Source: Photobacterium frigidiphilum
Lineage (GTDB): Bacteria; Pseudomonadota; Gammaproteobacteria; Enterobacterales; Vibrionaceae
Length of the DNA stretch: 64,000 nt
Direction of reading: 5' to 3'
Assembly (NCBI RefSeq): GCF_003025615.1
Contig: NZ_PYMJ01000021.1
Location: forward strand, 35,973 to 99,972
The position numbers and the translations under genes are program-made. Each line of letters opens with the position of its first letter. The stretch's first letter is position 1. Below, one piece after another: positions 14,265-22,080 of the stretch. The notes under the pieces are model-generated. The model saw only the letters and a list, made by a program, of their open reading frames with translations, made no database searches and had not been told where the DNA came from.

Positions 14265-17033
14265 ATGGCAACTATCCCAGAAAATCCACTCATCCTGATT
14301 GATGGATCGTCTTATCTTTATCGCGCTTATCATGCCGCGCCTAATTTCACTAATTCAGATGGTGAACCAACAGGCGCAGTATATGGTGTGGTGAATATGC
14401 TACGCAGTTTATTACGTCAATTTTCGACTGAACATATTGCAGTGATCTTCGATGCTAAAGGCAAGACATTCCGAGATGATATTTATCCGGAATATAAGGC
14501 AAATCGTCCGCCTATGCCTGATGATCTTCGAGGTCAGATTGAGCCATTACATGCTGTGATCAAAGCAATGGGCTTACCGCTGATCGCGATCTCAGGCGTT
14601 GAAGCGGATGATGTGATCGGAACATTGGCAACGCAGGCATCAAAAGCGGGTATGCCAGTACTGATTAGTACTGGTGATAAAGATATGGCACAGCTGGTTG
14701 ATGAAAATGTCACGCTGATCAATACCATGACTGATGTGGTTATGGGTCCTGCTGGGGTCGTAGAGAAATTTGGGATCGGCCCTGAGTTGATTATCGATTA
14801 TCTCGCCCTGATGGGGGATAAAGTTGATAATATTCCTGGAGTGCCGGGGGTCGGAGAAAAAACAGCAAAAGCATTGTTAACAGGTGTTGGTGGTCTTGAT
14901 GCTATTTATGACAATTTAGACGCGATTCCTGCTCTTGGCTTTCGTGGCTCTAAAACGATGCCTAAAAAGCTGGCAGATAATAAAGAAGCGGCTTATATGT
15001 CGTATGAGCTTGCAACCATCAAATTGGATGTAGAGCTAGACAGTGCACCGCATGAACTGTTGAAGACTGAACCTGACACTGATGAATTAACCAGTTTATT
15101 TGGTAAATTACAGTTCCGTCGTTGGTTATCTGAAATGCTAGACGGTAGCGACGGTAAAATCGTGGCTGACGAGAAAGCGTCAGAGCCTGTAGAAAAGAAA
15201 GTGGTCGCACCGACGATTGATCGTAGCGGTTACGAAACTATTCTCGATGAAGTAAGCTTTAAAACGTGGCTCGATACGTTAACTGCAGCAGACGTTGTTG
15301 CTTTTGATACAGAAACTGACGGCCTTGATTACATGACGGCTAACTTAGTCGGTGTATCATTTGCTGTCGAAGAAGGGAAAGCGGCTTATGTTCCCGTTGC
15401 GCATGATTATCTTGATGCGCCTGAACAGCTTGATCGTGATTGGGTACTTGCTCAACTAAAACCGCTACTTGAAGATCCAGCTCAAAATAAAGTCGGTCAA
15501 AACCTAAAATTTGATATGAGCATCTTGGCACGTTACGACATTAATATGCAGGGTATCAAATATGACACCATGCTTGAGTCATACGTATTCAATAGTGTGG
15601 TTGGCCGCCATGATATGGATAGCCTAGCACTACGTTACCTAGAACATAAAAATATCAGTTTTGAAGAAGTTGCCGGTAAAGGTAAAAAGCAATTAACGTT
15701 TAATCAAATTGATTTAGATGTTGCTGGGCCTTATGCCGCTGAAGATGCTGATATTACGCTGCGCTTACATAATTTATTGATCGAAAAAGTTGAATCTGAT
15801 GAGCAGCTAAAGTCTGTCTTTGAAGATATTGAAATGCCGCTGGTGCCCGTACTATCTCGTATTGAGCGTACTGGTGTATTAATCGATAGCATGCTATTAA
15901 GTGCCCAATCGACAGAAATCGCTGCGCGCCTTGATGAATTAGAAACCAAAGCGTACGAGATTGCAGAACAAGAGTTTAACTTAAGTTCGCCGAAGCAGCT
16001 GCAAGCGATCCTATTTGAAAAGATGGGCCTACCGATTTTGAAGAAGACCCCGTCTGGTGCGCCTTCGACCAATGAAGAAGTACTTCAAGAACTGGCGTTA
16101 GATTACCCATTACCGAAGATACTTTTAGAATACCGCGGTTTGGCTAAGCTGAAATCCACCTATACTGATAAGTTACCTAAAATGGTGAACCCGTCGACTG
16201 GGCGAGTACATACTTCATACCATCAAGCGGTAACAGTAACGGGACGTTTATCTTCTAGCGATCCTAACTTACAGAATATTCCGGTCCGTAATGCTGAAGG
16301 GCGTCGTATTCGTCAGGCATTTATTGCCCCTACAGGCTATAAGATCCTTGCTGTCGATTACTCGCAAATCGAGTTACGTATTATGGCGCATTTATCGGGT
16401 GATAAAGCGTTATTAGAAGCCTTTAAAGAAGGTAAAGATATTCACGCAGCAACCGCAGCAGAGATCTTAGGTTTACCGATTGAATCAGTCACCACTGAAC
16501 AACGTCGCCGTGCTAAAGCGATTAACTTTGGTTTGATTTATGGCATGAGTGCGTTTGGTCTTGCTAAGCAATTGGGTATGGGCCGTAATGAAGCACAAGA
16601 CTATATGAATGTGTATTTTGAACGTTACCCTGGCGTGTTGGAATATATGGAAAGCACCCGAGTTCATGCTAGTGAGCAAGGATATGTTGAAACCTTGTTT
16701 GGACGACGTCTGTATTTACCTGATATTAAATCTCGTAATGGTATTCGACGTAAAGCGGCAGAACGTGCAGCAATCAATGCTCCGATGCAAGGAACCGCGG
16801 CTGATATTATCAAACGTGCCATGGTATTGGTTGATGAGTGGGTTGAACAGCAAGAAACTGGGCGTGTTCGTCTATTAATGCAAGTACATGACGAACTTGT
16901 CTTTGAAGTACAAGAGTCTGAGTTGGACGCGGTCTCTGCTGATGTACGTCGCTTAATGGAACTAGCGGCTGAATTAGATGTACCTCTGATTGCAGATACT
17001 GGAGCTGGTAACAACTGGGATGAGGCGCACTAG
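14265..17033 (+). CDS. polA: DNA polymerase I
   Basis: The 922-residue enzyme fills gaps and removes Okazaki primers. The N-terminal 5'-3' exonuclease domain is shown by ENPLILIDGSSYLYRAYHA, DAKGKTFRDDIYPEYKANRP, SGVEADDVIGTLA and GDKDMAQLV. The 3'-5' exonuclease carries its acidic motif VVAFDTETDGLDYM, so proofreading is probably intact. The polymerase domain shows TGRLSSSDPNLQNIPVR, VDYSQIELRIMAHLSGD (motif A), RRRAKAINFGLIYGMS (O helix) and MQVHDELVFEV (motif C). The ATG at 14265 aligns with the E. coli start; a GTG 15 codons upstream gives an unusual extension. Spot 42 follows, as in E. coli. Confidence 0.97.
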   Translation: MATIPENPLILIDGSSYLYRAYHAAPNFTNSDGEPTGAVYGVVNMLRSLLRQFSTEHIAVIFDAKGKTFRDDIYPEYKANRPPMPDDLRGQIEPLHAVIKAMGLPLIAISGVEADDVIGTLATQASKAGMPVLISTGDKDMAQLVDENVTLINTMTDVVMGPAGVVEKFGIGPELIIDYLALMGDKVDNIPGVPGVGEKTAKALLTGVGGLDAIYDNLDAIPALGFRGSKTMPKKLADNKEAAYMSYELATIKLDVELDSAPHELLKTEPDTDELTSLFGKLQFRRWLSEMLDGSDGKIVADEKASEPVEKKVVAPTIDRSGYETILDEVSFKTWLDTLTAADVVAFDTETDGLDYMTANLVGVSFAVEEGKAAYVPVAHDYLDAPEQLDRDWVLAQLKPLLEDPAQNKVGQNLKFDMSILARYDINMQGIKYDTMLESYVFNSVVGRHDMDSLALRYLEHKNISFEEVAGKGKKQLTFNQIDLDVAGPYAAEDADITLRLHNLLIEKVESDEQLKSVFEDIEMPLVPVLSRIERTGVLIDSMLLSAQSTEIAARLDELETKAYEIAEQEFNLSSPKQLQAILFEKMGLPILKKTPSGAPSTNEEVLQELALDYPLPKILLEYRGLAKLKSTYTDKLPKMVNPSTGRVHTSYHQAVTVTGRLSSSDPNLQNIPVRNAEGRRIRQAFIAPTGYKILAVDYSQIELRIMAHLSGDKALLEAFKEGKDIHAATAAEILGLPIESVTTEQRRRAKAINFGLIYGMSAFGLAKQLGMGRNEAQDYMNVYFERYPGVLEYMESTRVHASEQGYVETLFGRRLYLPDIKSRNGIRRKAAERAAINAPMQGTAADIIKRAMVLVDEWVEQQETGRVRLLMQVHDELVFEVQESELDAVSADVRRLMELAAELDVPLIADTGAGNNWDEAH

Positions 17034-17070
17034 CGTTTTTAATCCCTTTTAATCATGATACAACGATGAG

Positions 17071-17098
17071 AGTCAGCCTAGTGCTGACTTTTTTTTTT
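17071..17098 (+). terminator. Terminator after polA
   Basis: AGTCAGC, a short loop and GCTGACT are followed by about ten T. Confidence 0.92.
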
Positions 17099-17210
17099 AT
17101 GAGTAATTAGACGTTATTAAAAATCATTATTAAAATTTAGTTACCAAATTATGAAAAAAAACTACAGTTTTCACTTTTCTTATCTGCTCAATTGATATAC
17201 AGTTAATGAC

Positions 17211-17312
17211 GTAGGGTACAGAGGTAAGATGTTCTATCTTTCAGACCTTTTGTTTCACGTTATTGGATTTGGCTGATTCAGCCGCCCTGGTCGATTGACC
17301 AGGGCGTTTTTT
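17211..17312 (+). ncRNA. spf: Spot 42 small RNA
   Basis: The sequence from GTAGGGTACAGAGGTAAGAT through TTCTATCTTTCAGACC to the final hairpin CGCCCTGGTCGATTGACCAGGGCG with T6 matches E. coli Spot 42 nearly base for base in its 5' half. Like the E. coli gene, it lies just downstream of polA. Spot 42 represses genes of secondary carbon metabolism when glucose is present, because CRP-cAMP represses its transcription. A -10-like TACAGT lies at 17198-17203. I found no convincing CRP site directly upstream, so CRP control here is unproven. Confidence 0.96.
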
Positions 17313-17592
17313 CTTCTAAGCTACTATAAACCCTCATACCTTGTTTCTCATATTTTCAAATACCCCCATATTATTATTCTCTGACTATTGTTTCTTTTTT
17401 TACATTCATCGGCTGTACTAAAAATAATCGAATGATCTAAAGTGAGCTATTATTTACACTAACTGTTAAAATTATCTTTTAAATTAAAGCGTTAAAATTA
17501 GTGGGCAAAAGCTGCTTTTATTTTTAGAATTTGTAGTACGCACAATTTAGAGTAAATACTTTAAAAAAGATTTAGAGCAGGTATAATGAGCA

Positions 17593-17692
17593 CAGCTTCT
17601 TGTTCATATTTGTTATTGTTTACGGGCTTTATGCCTATGAACTTGCACATTCATGAAATAACCATCCTTTTCATTGAGGGTGGTTTTTTTTT
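17593..17692 (+). ncRNA. Candidate small RNA downstream of spf
   Basis: A TATAAT -10 at 17582-17587 with a weak TTTAAA -35 (spacer 16) precedes a roughly 100-base segment with no reading frame. The segment folds into a 7-pair stem GTTCATA/TATGAAC (17602-17642) containing an inner GGGC-TTTAT-GCC stem. Next is an unpaired linker TTGCACATTCATGAAATA, then a terminator AACCATCC/GGGTGGTT with nine T. That is the form of an Hfq-binding RNA. A second sRNA beside spf has been described in Aliivibrio (I recall the name VSsrna24); whether this is its homologue needs a comparison. Confidence 0.6.
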
Positions 17693-17758
17693 GCCTGTTT
17701 GTTCGTGTTGTAATTAAATTCCGAAATTAATATGTTTAAGCGATATTAATAGAACTTA

Positions 17759-17781
17759 ATTCTCATTGAGAATAATGATTA
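17759..17781 (+). promoter_or_regulatory. Fur-like palindrome upstream of candidate small RNA
   Basis: ATTCTCA-T-TGAGAAT is a perfect 7-1-7 palindrome. It overlaps TGAGAATAATGATTA, which matches 11 of 14 informative Fur-box positions. The same TGAGAAT word occurs in both Fur boxes of ryhB in this window. A TATAAA -10-like sequence follows at 17791-17796. Confidence 0.55.
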
Positions 17782-17802
17782 AGTGAAATCTATAAAAAGA
17801 GA

Positions 17803-17980
17803 GAGTACGGGGAAAGGACGTTACTGGTGTCAGTTATTACGTTTATATCAGTGGTGAAAAAACGCACAAAATGTGGATAAAGAACTTGCGTTGAGTTAGG
17901 AAATCATTGATGCTTTCTGGATAAATATAAAAAAACTCCTATTTCTCTCCCGTTGCCCCACCAGAAGGTGGGGAATTTTT
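17803..17980 (+). ncRNA. Candidate Fur-controlled small RNA before engB
   Basis: This stretch starts about seven bases after a TATAAA and ends at a strong hairpin CCCCACC-AGAA-GGTGGGG followed by AATTTTTA. The T-run lies on the plus-strand side only, while the next protein gene, engB, is on the minus strand, so the terminator belongs to a plus transcript of about 180 bases. A Fur-like palindrome overlaps the promoter region. It does not contain the RyhB core. A possible 17-codon peptide starts at GTG 17826 with AAGGA upstream (SVITFISVVKKRTKCG after the start), so a small mRNA or dual-function RNA is an alternative. Confidence 0.5.
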
Positions 17981-18043
17981 ATGGCCCCTTCCTTAGAGCC
18001 ATAAACAGACGTCGTTCTCTATTAACGAGTAATATTTACTCGA

Positions 18044-18730
18044 TTAATCATCGCTTTTGTCTGATAGCGTTTCACCAGTGTATGTCTCGCCATTTTCAGC
18101 CGCGGCAAGCATTAGTTGGCGCTCTAGTTCTGGTCCAAACCATGTATCTAGTTTACGACGAACTTGATCAAGTCCAATTCCCTTCAATGAAGAAAACAGC
18201 TCAATTTGTACATCACCACCAAAAGACTTTGATGATTCACGTACTTTTAGTAATTGCGCTTTACGTGCGCCGCTTTTCATTTTGTCGGCTTTCGTTAAGA
18301 GCACCAATACTGGAAGGCGGCTTTCGATCGCCCAGAAAATCATTTGCTGGTCGAGATCTTTCATTGGGTGGCGGATATCCATCAATACCACCAAGCCTTT
18401 TAGGCACTCACGCTTTTGCAGGTATTCACCTAGCGCTTTCTGCCATTTAATCTTCAATTCTAGTGGTACTTGAGCAAAACCATAACCTGGTAAATCGATT
18501 AGGTTACAACCCGTAGTCACTTCGAACATGTTAATTAATTGTGTACGACCTGGTGTTTTAGAGGTACGCGCTAGACCTTTTTGATCTGTAATGCGGTTAA
18601 GTGCACTTGACTTACCTGCATTGGAGCGGCCAGCAAATGCGATCTCAACGCCTGTGTCTTGTGGCAAGTGGCGAATATCAGGTGCACTTGTGATGAATCC
18701 GGTGTTTCTGTAGTTGAGAGGTTGATTCAC
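18044..18730 (-). CDS. engB: Ribosome biogenesis GTPase EngB (YihA/YsxC)
   Basis: A 228-residue essential GTPase of the TrmE-Era-EngA-EngB-Septin group that helps assemble the 50S subunit. G1 is GRSNAGKSSALN, the switch segment is SKTPGRTQLINMF, G3 is DLPGYGFAQV, G4 is TKADKM, and G5 lies near FSSLKGIG. The opening NYRNTGFITSAPDIRHLP matches the E. coli protein. I chose GTG at 18730 because GGAG lies six bases upstream and the longer frame adds over 20 unlike residues. The C-terminal tail after WFGPELE is acidic and low-complexity. It is divergent from the cytochrome c4 gene. Confidence 0.93.
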   Translation of the reverse strand: MNQPLNYRNTGFITSAPDIRHLPQDTGVEIAFAGRSNAGKSSALNRITDQKGLARTSKTPGRTQLINMFEVTTGCNLIDLPGYGFAQVPLELKIKWQKALGEYLQKRECLKGLVVLMDIRHPMKDLDQQMIFWAIESRLPVLVLLTKADKMKSGARKAQLLKVRESSKSFGGDVQIELFSSLKGIGLDQVRRKLDTWFGPELERQLMLAAAENGETYTGETLSDKSDD

Positions 18731-18888
18731 TGTTAACTCCGTCAAGTCTTCATGTAGTCGACTGATTACTTTTATGTAAAATTGTGTAAAATGTACCAAA
18801 ACCGTGCTTGGTTTGTGGTCGCATTGTATACCATGTAACTGAGCATTACTTGTGGTACTGGAAGCTCTATAATTATAAACGGAATGTC

Positions 18889-19506
18889 ATGAAGAAATTA
18901 GCACTTATATTGGCTCTTCTTGCCAGTTGCTCAGTCTGGGCTCAAGGAGACGCAGAAGCTGGAAAAGCAAAAGCTGCAACATGCGCAGCTTGCCACGGCG
19001 CCGATGGTAATAGCATTATGGCGCAATATCCTAAAATTGCAGGACAACACCCTGGTTATATTGAAAAACAACTTAAAGAATTTAAGTTAGCGATGACCAC
19101 TGGTGGCACACAAGGACGTAATGATCCTGTTATGGGAGGCATGGTAATGGCATTGTCTGAAGAAGATATGTCTGACCTTGCAGCTTATTTTTCTTCATTA
19201 CCTATCTCTGAAAACGCTACGCCAGAATCTTCAATTAAAGTGGGTAAGCAGTTGTATAACGTGGGTGATGCTGAGCGCGGTATTGCTTCATGTACTGCTT
19301 GTCATGGTCCTCGAGGTAACGGTACTAGCTTATCAGGATTCCCTAAAATCTCTGGTCAAAATGCTGAGTACATTAAGTTACAGTTAGAGAAGTTCCGCTC
19401 TGCTCAGCGTAACAACGACATGAACTCAATGATGCAATCAGTAGCGGCAAAACTATCAGATGATGAAATCACCTCATTATCTCAATATGTTGGTGGTTTA
19501 CACTAA
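18889..19506 (+). CDS. Cytochrome c4, diheme periplasmic
   Basis: The 205-residue precursor has a signal peptide (KKLALILALLASCSVWAQ) and two class I cytochrome c domains. The heme-binding motifs are CAACH in the first domain and CTACH in the second. The distal methionines are probably in NDPVMGGMVMALSEEDM and the matching MNSMMQSVAAKLSDDEI. Cytochrome c4 passes electrons from the bc1 complex to cbb3-type terminal oxidases. The ATG at 18889 starts the signal peptide directly; the longer frame puts 27 unlikely residues before it. It sits next to engB, as in E. coli relatives and other Vibrionaceae. Confidence 0.93.
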   Translation: MKKLALILALLASCSVWAQGDAEAGKAKAATCAACHGADGNSIMAQYPKIAGQHPGYIEKQLKEFKLAMTTGGTQGRNDPVMGGMVMALSEEDMSDLAAYFSSLPISENATPESSIKVGKQLYNVGDAERGIASCTACHGPRGNGTSLSGFPKISGQNAEYIKLQLEKFRSAQRNNDMNSMMQSVAAKLSDDEITSLSQYVGGLH

Positions 19507-19533
19507 GTACTCGTATTCCAGTATTGGTCAATG

Positions 19534-19557
19534 AAAAGGCAGCTTAGGCTGCCTTTT
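19534..19557 (+). terminator. Terminator after cytochrome c4 gene
   Basis: AAGGCAGC, a short loop and GCTGCCTT are followed by a T-run. Confidence 0.9.
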
Positions 19558-19670
19558 TCTTTATGTCTTCTTTATTAAAGCTAAGTACGTAGACCACATA
19601 TGCAGAAACTGCAAGTTAGTAACGAAAATTCACTATTTTTAGTGCTTAAATCGTAGAACACTGAGAGGCG

Positions 19671-19829
19671 TGTGCGAGATCCGCTATTCGTGATAGCCCA
19701 TCTAGATGATAAAGAAGGTGGATTTGAATGACTATTTCAAAAGTATCAGGCAGTTAGTTCTATTGAAATAATATTACAAAAAAATGCTAAGAGCTGCCTT
19801 GTTGAATGAATCCTGAATGGGCGTAAAGT
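19671..19829 (+). promoter_or_regulatory. Promoter and possible VarA/UvrY site of csrB
   Basis: A -35 TTGAAT (19802-19807) and -10 TAAAGT (19824-19829), spacer 16, place the start at 19837. The start GTCGACAGGGA is the same as that of E. coli csrB. About 160 bases upstream, TGTGCGAGATC at 19671-19681 partly matches the TGTGAGAGATCTCTTACA element bound by UvrY/VarA. The promoter is fairly sure; the activator site is tentative. Confidence 0.6.
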
Positions 19830-19836
19830 ATGCCTT

Positions 19837-20294
19837 GTCGACAGGGAATACGACGAAGGATTGGGAAGCGCCAGGATGGCATGAGCAAGATGCTCGAAGG
19901 ATACATCGGATGTCTGGCGAGGAAGCCGGGTAATTCGCAAGATGCGTAGGATTGTCATGGTTGACACTTACGGAAAAGGTTTCTATTGATACACAATAGA
20001 AAATAGGTACATAAAGGATTGTGTGCCCACATGGATGGTGACATTGGTTATCAGGATGATAACGCGCTTAATGGATAGCCAGTTCAGGACGAACTGTTTT
20101 AACATGGATTGTCGCAAGGAAGACGAAAATTCATCAGGATGATGAAGAACAACAACGTCTTGCAAGGAAAGCACAAATAACAAACGGATTATTGTCTAAC
20201 CAGATTTTTATAGCTGGTTATGGGCAGACTAGACAGGATTTAGCCATATTATGGCAACCTTATAGAGCGACAGGTTTATACCTGTCGCTTTTTT
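19837..20294 (+). ncRNA. csrB: CsrB regulatory RNA (CsrA sponge)
   Basis: This segment of about 458 bases holds twenty GGA motifs, most as AGGA, AAGGA or TGGAT in hairpin loops, for example CAGGATGGC, ATCAGGATGAT and TTCAGGACGAA. It starts with the E. coli csrB 5' end GTCGACAGGGA and ends with the terminator GCGACAGG/CCTGTCGC and T6. CsrB binds many CsrA dimers and so relieves CsrA control of carbon storage, motility, biofilm and quorum sensing. In Vibrionaceae it is driven by VarS/VarA, often with two to four copies per genome. Reading frames on either strand here lack family features. Confidence 0.95.
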
Positions 20295-20891
20295 CTTCAT
20301 TAGCTTTCTGTTATGTTTCGCCTTCATTTTTCGATGGCTAAGCAATGCAGACATTTCTGCTATGTAATGACCTCTCGGTCAGTGAAATTAAAAATCATTT
20401 ATAATCAACATGAAACTGTCTAAACAATGACGGCTATTCTTATTGTTATTAGTGCGTAGTGCTTCTTTTTCGACGTACTGATAAAGCCAGAAGCCGATAG
20501 ATTGGTATTCGGTTATGCCCTCGATCTTACATTCTTCATAATGTTGGTTGATATAGGGTATAATGTGGCGATATATGACTCATATTTTGCTCATGAACCT
20601 AAAGTATTAGTAAGGCATCAAGCTTTACTATTGGTACGGCAGCGATTGAACATTTTATACGCCTGCAAAGGAATGGGGGCTGCTGCTTAGCATAATACAC
20701 ACTAGCAGAAAGCTAGAATGAATGACTAAGCTGGCAATAGATGCAGATGCCTTTGCGCAATAGCATTACAAATACGATCCAACACAGATGCGCTTTTTTA
20801 GCCAAAATACCGTTTATTCTTCAGTAAACAGTAATGGCTCGGAAGTTGATTTTGTTGGTAATGATGTGATTTTGCTGAGGAAGACCCAGTA
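20295..20891. other. 597-base gap with no recognised gene
   Basis: Between csrB and yihI I see no convincing protein or RNA gene. A TATAAT lies at 20559-20564 with only a weak -35, about 330 bases before yihI, and could start a yihI transcript with a long leader. A 62-codon frame at 20502-20690 lacks a ribosome site and any family resemblance. Confidence 0.5.
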
Positions 20892-21437
20892 ATGACCCGT
20901 AAAAAAAGAAGTCGCGGTGTAGGATCAGAAGGCCCTGCAGTGTTCCGCGAGAAATCAACAACACAGGTTGATGTTGAAGCACGCAAAAGCCAGAAAGATA
21001 AAAAACGTAAAGGTTTGAAGTCTGGTAACCGTAACGCAGATGCTTTGGATCCAAAGCATTACGCGAACGGTCAAAAGAAAGACCCACGTTTAGGCAGTAA
21101 GAAACTGATCCCATTAGTGGTTGAGAAAAAACCAACAACCAAGAAAGAGCGTCGCTTAAGCGCCGAGCAAGAATTGGATATGTTGGAAAATGATGCACAA
21201 TTAATGGTGTTATTAGATCGTATTGAAGCGGGCGAGAAACTAGGTGCTGGTTTACAGAAGCAAGTGGATCAAAAACTAGACCGTATCGAGCATCTAATGG
21301 GTCGTTTAGGCTTACTTGAAGTTGAAGAGCCAGAAGAAGTCATTGAAGAAGCACCTGTACGTAAAGGCGCTAAAACCGATGAAGATTTACTTGATCAGTT
21401 TGAAAATATGGATCTAGATTCTTTCGGTAAGGAGTAA
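20892..21437 (+). CDS. yihI: Der GTPase-activating protein YihI
   Basis: A 181-residue hydrophilic protein with the YihI pattern: a very basic N-terminus (TRKKRSRGVGSEGPAVFR, then KSQKDKKRKGLKSGNRN), the segment DPRLGSKKLIPL, and an acidic helical C-terminus with LSAEQELDMLEND and LDRIEHLMGRLGL. YihI activates the GTPase Der and so tunes 50S ribosome maturation. It lies in the same gene neighbourhood as EngB, another 50S factor. The DUF2489 gene follows after three bases and is probably co-transcribed. Confidence 0.92.
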   Translation: MTRKKRSRGVGSEGPAVFREKSTTQVDVEARKSQKDKKRKGLKSGNRNADALDPKHYANGQKKDPRLGSKKLIPLVVEKKPTTKKERRLSAEQELDMLENDAQLMVLLDRIEAGEKLGAGLQKQVDQKLDRIEHLMGRLGLLEVEEPEEVIEEAPVRKGAKTDEDLLDQFENMDLDSFGKE

Positions 21438-21440
21438 CCG

Positions 21441-21920
21441 TTGCAGGATATGACGCTTTGGTTAGGCTTGGGCGGCAGTATTATTGTCGCACTCGCTATA
21501 TATGCTGGCTATTTGTTGTTTAAGGTATATCAGCAACATCAACACCATAAAGCTTTCTTGAAGCGTGCTGCGCTTCAGCAAGCAGAGCAAATAAAAACGC
21601 GTAATACCAATATTATGGATAGCGTGTTTATTATTGCTGATGCCGGAAAACAAGAACAATGTGACATGTCAGAAGTAACCATTCGTTTATATAAACTGAT
21701 GGAAGTATTACAAGCTGAACAACACATTGATTTTGCTAGCAAGTTCCCAGCGATGTTTGAGCTTTATCATGTTGTAAGAGACATGCCACGTGGTGATGCC
21801 CGTAATATGATTCAAAAGAAAGAGCGAATGAAGCTCGATCTAGAACGTATGAAAGCAGAAGTGCGACTACAAGATACAATTAAGTTAGAGCTCGACGATA
21901 TCCTGTTAATGAAACCATAA
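21441..21920 (+). CDS. DUF2489 family membrane protein
   Basis: A 159-residue protein with one N-terminal membrane segment (LWLGLGGSIIVALAIYAGYLLF) followed by a long, mostly helical charged region facing the cytoplasm. The text matches the DUF2489 family found after yihI in Vibrionaceae; the function is unknown. TTG at 21441 is preferred because AGGAG lies six bases upstream; the next ATG at 21450 is too far from that site. The gene is tightly coupled to yihI, so a link to ribosome assembly or regulation of YihI is possible but unproven. Confidence 0.82.
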   Translation: MQDMTLWLGLGGSIIVALAIYAGYLLFKVYQQHQHHKAFLKRAALQQAEQIKTRNTNIMDSVFIIADAGKQEQCDMSEVTIRLYKLMEVLQAEQHIDFASKFPAMFELYHVVRDMPRGDARNMIQKKERMKLDLERMKAEVRLQDTIKLELDDILLMKP

Positions 21921-21951
21921 TGGGTAGCCAGTCTACCTATTATTGAGTACT

Positions 21952-21986
21952 CACCATCTAGGTCATTTGATCTAGGTGGTATTTTC
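21952..21986 (+). terminator. Terminator after the yihI operon
   Basis: ACCATCTAGGTCA and TGATCTAGGTGGT pair fully if two G-U pairs are allowed, and are followed by ATTTTCC. The T-run is short. Confidence 0.7.
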
Positions 21987-22080
21987 CTCGACCAAGAACT
22001 AGTAAGTGTTCTACATCTTTCTTGAGTGTGGCACACTGAACATCGAATTTATTCCCCCTTACAAATAGTGGAAGTACGTC

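Noticed and set aside
16485..16878. Frames of 64-116 codons on both strands within the polymerase domain of polA
   Set aside because: They are overlapping frames inside a highly conserved gene and lack start signals.
17140..17180. A CRP site upstream of spf
   Set aside because: Expected from E. coli biology, but no TGTGA-N6-TCACA-like sequence with both halves was found, so I do not call it.
17953..18450. A 165-codon plus-strand frame over the engB gene
   Set aside because: It is antisense to a well conserved GTPase, has no ribosome site and matches no family I know.
19746..20183. Two minus-strand frames of 66-73 codons across csrB
   Set aside because: The composition follows the repeated GGA hairpins of csrB. 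No Shine-Dalgarno or protein family features.
20502..20690. A 62-codon frame in the csrB-yihI gap as a small gene
   Set aside because: No ribosome-binding site and no known domain. It cannot be told from chance.
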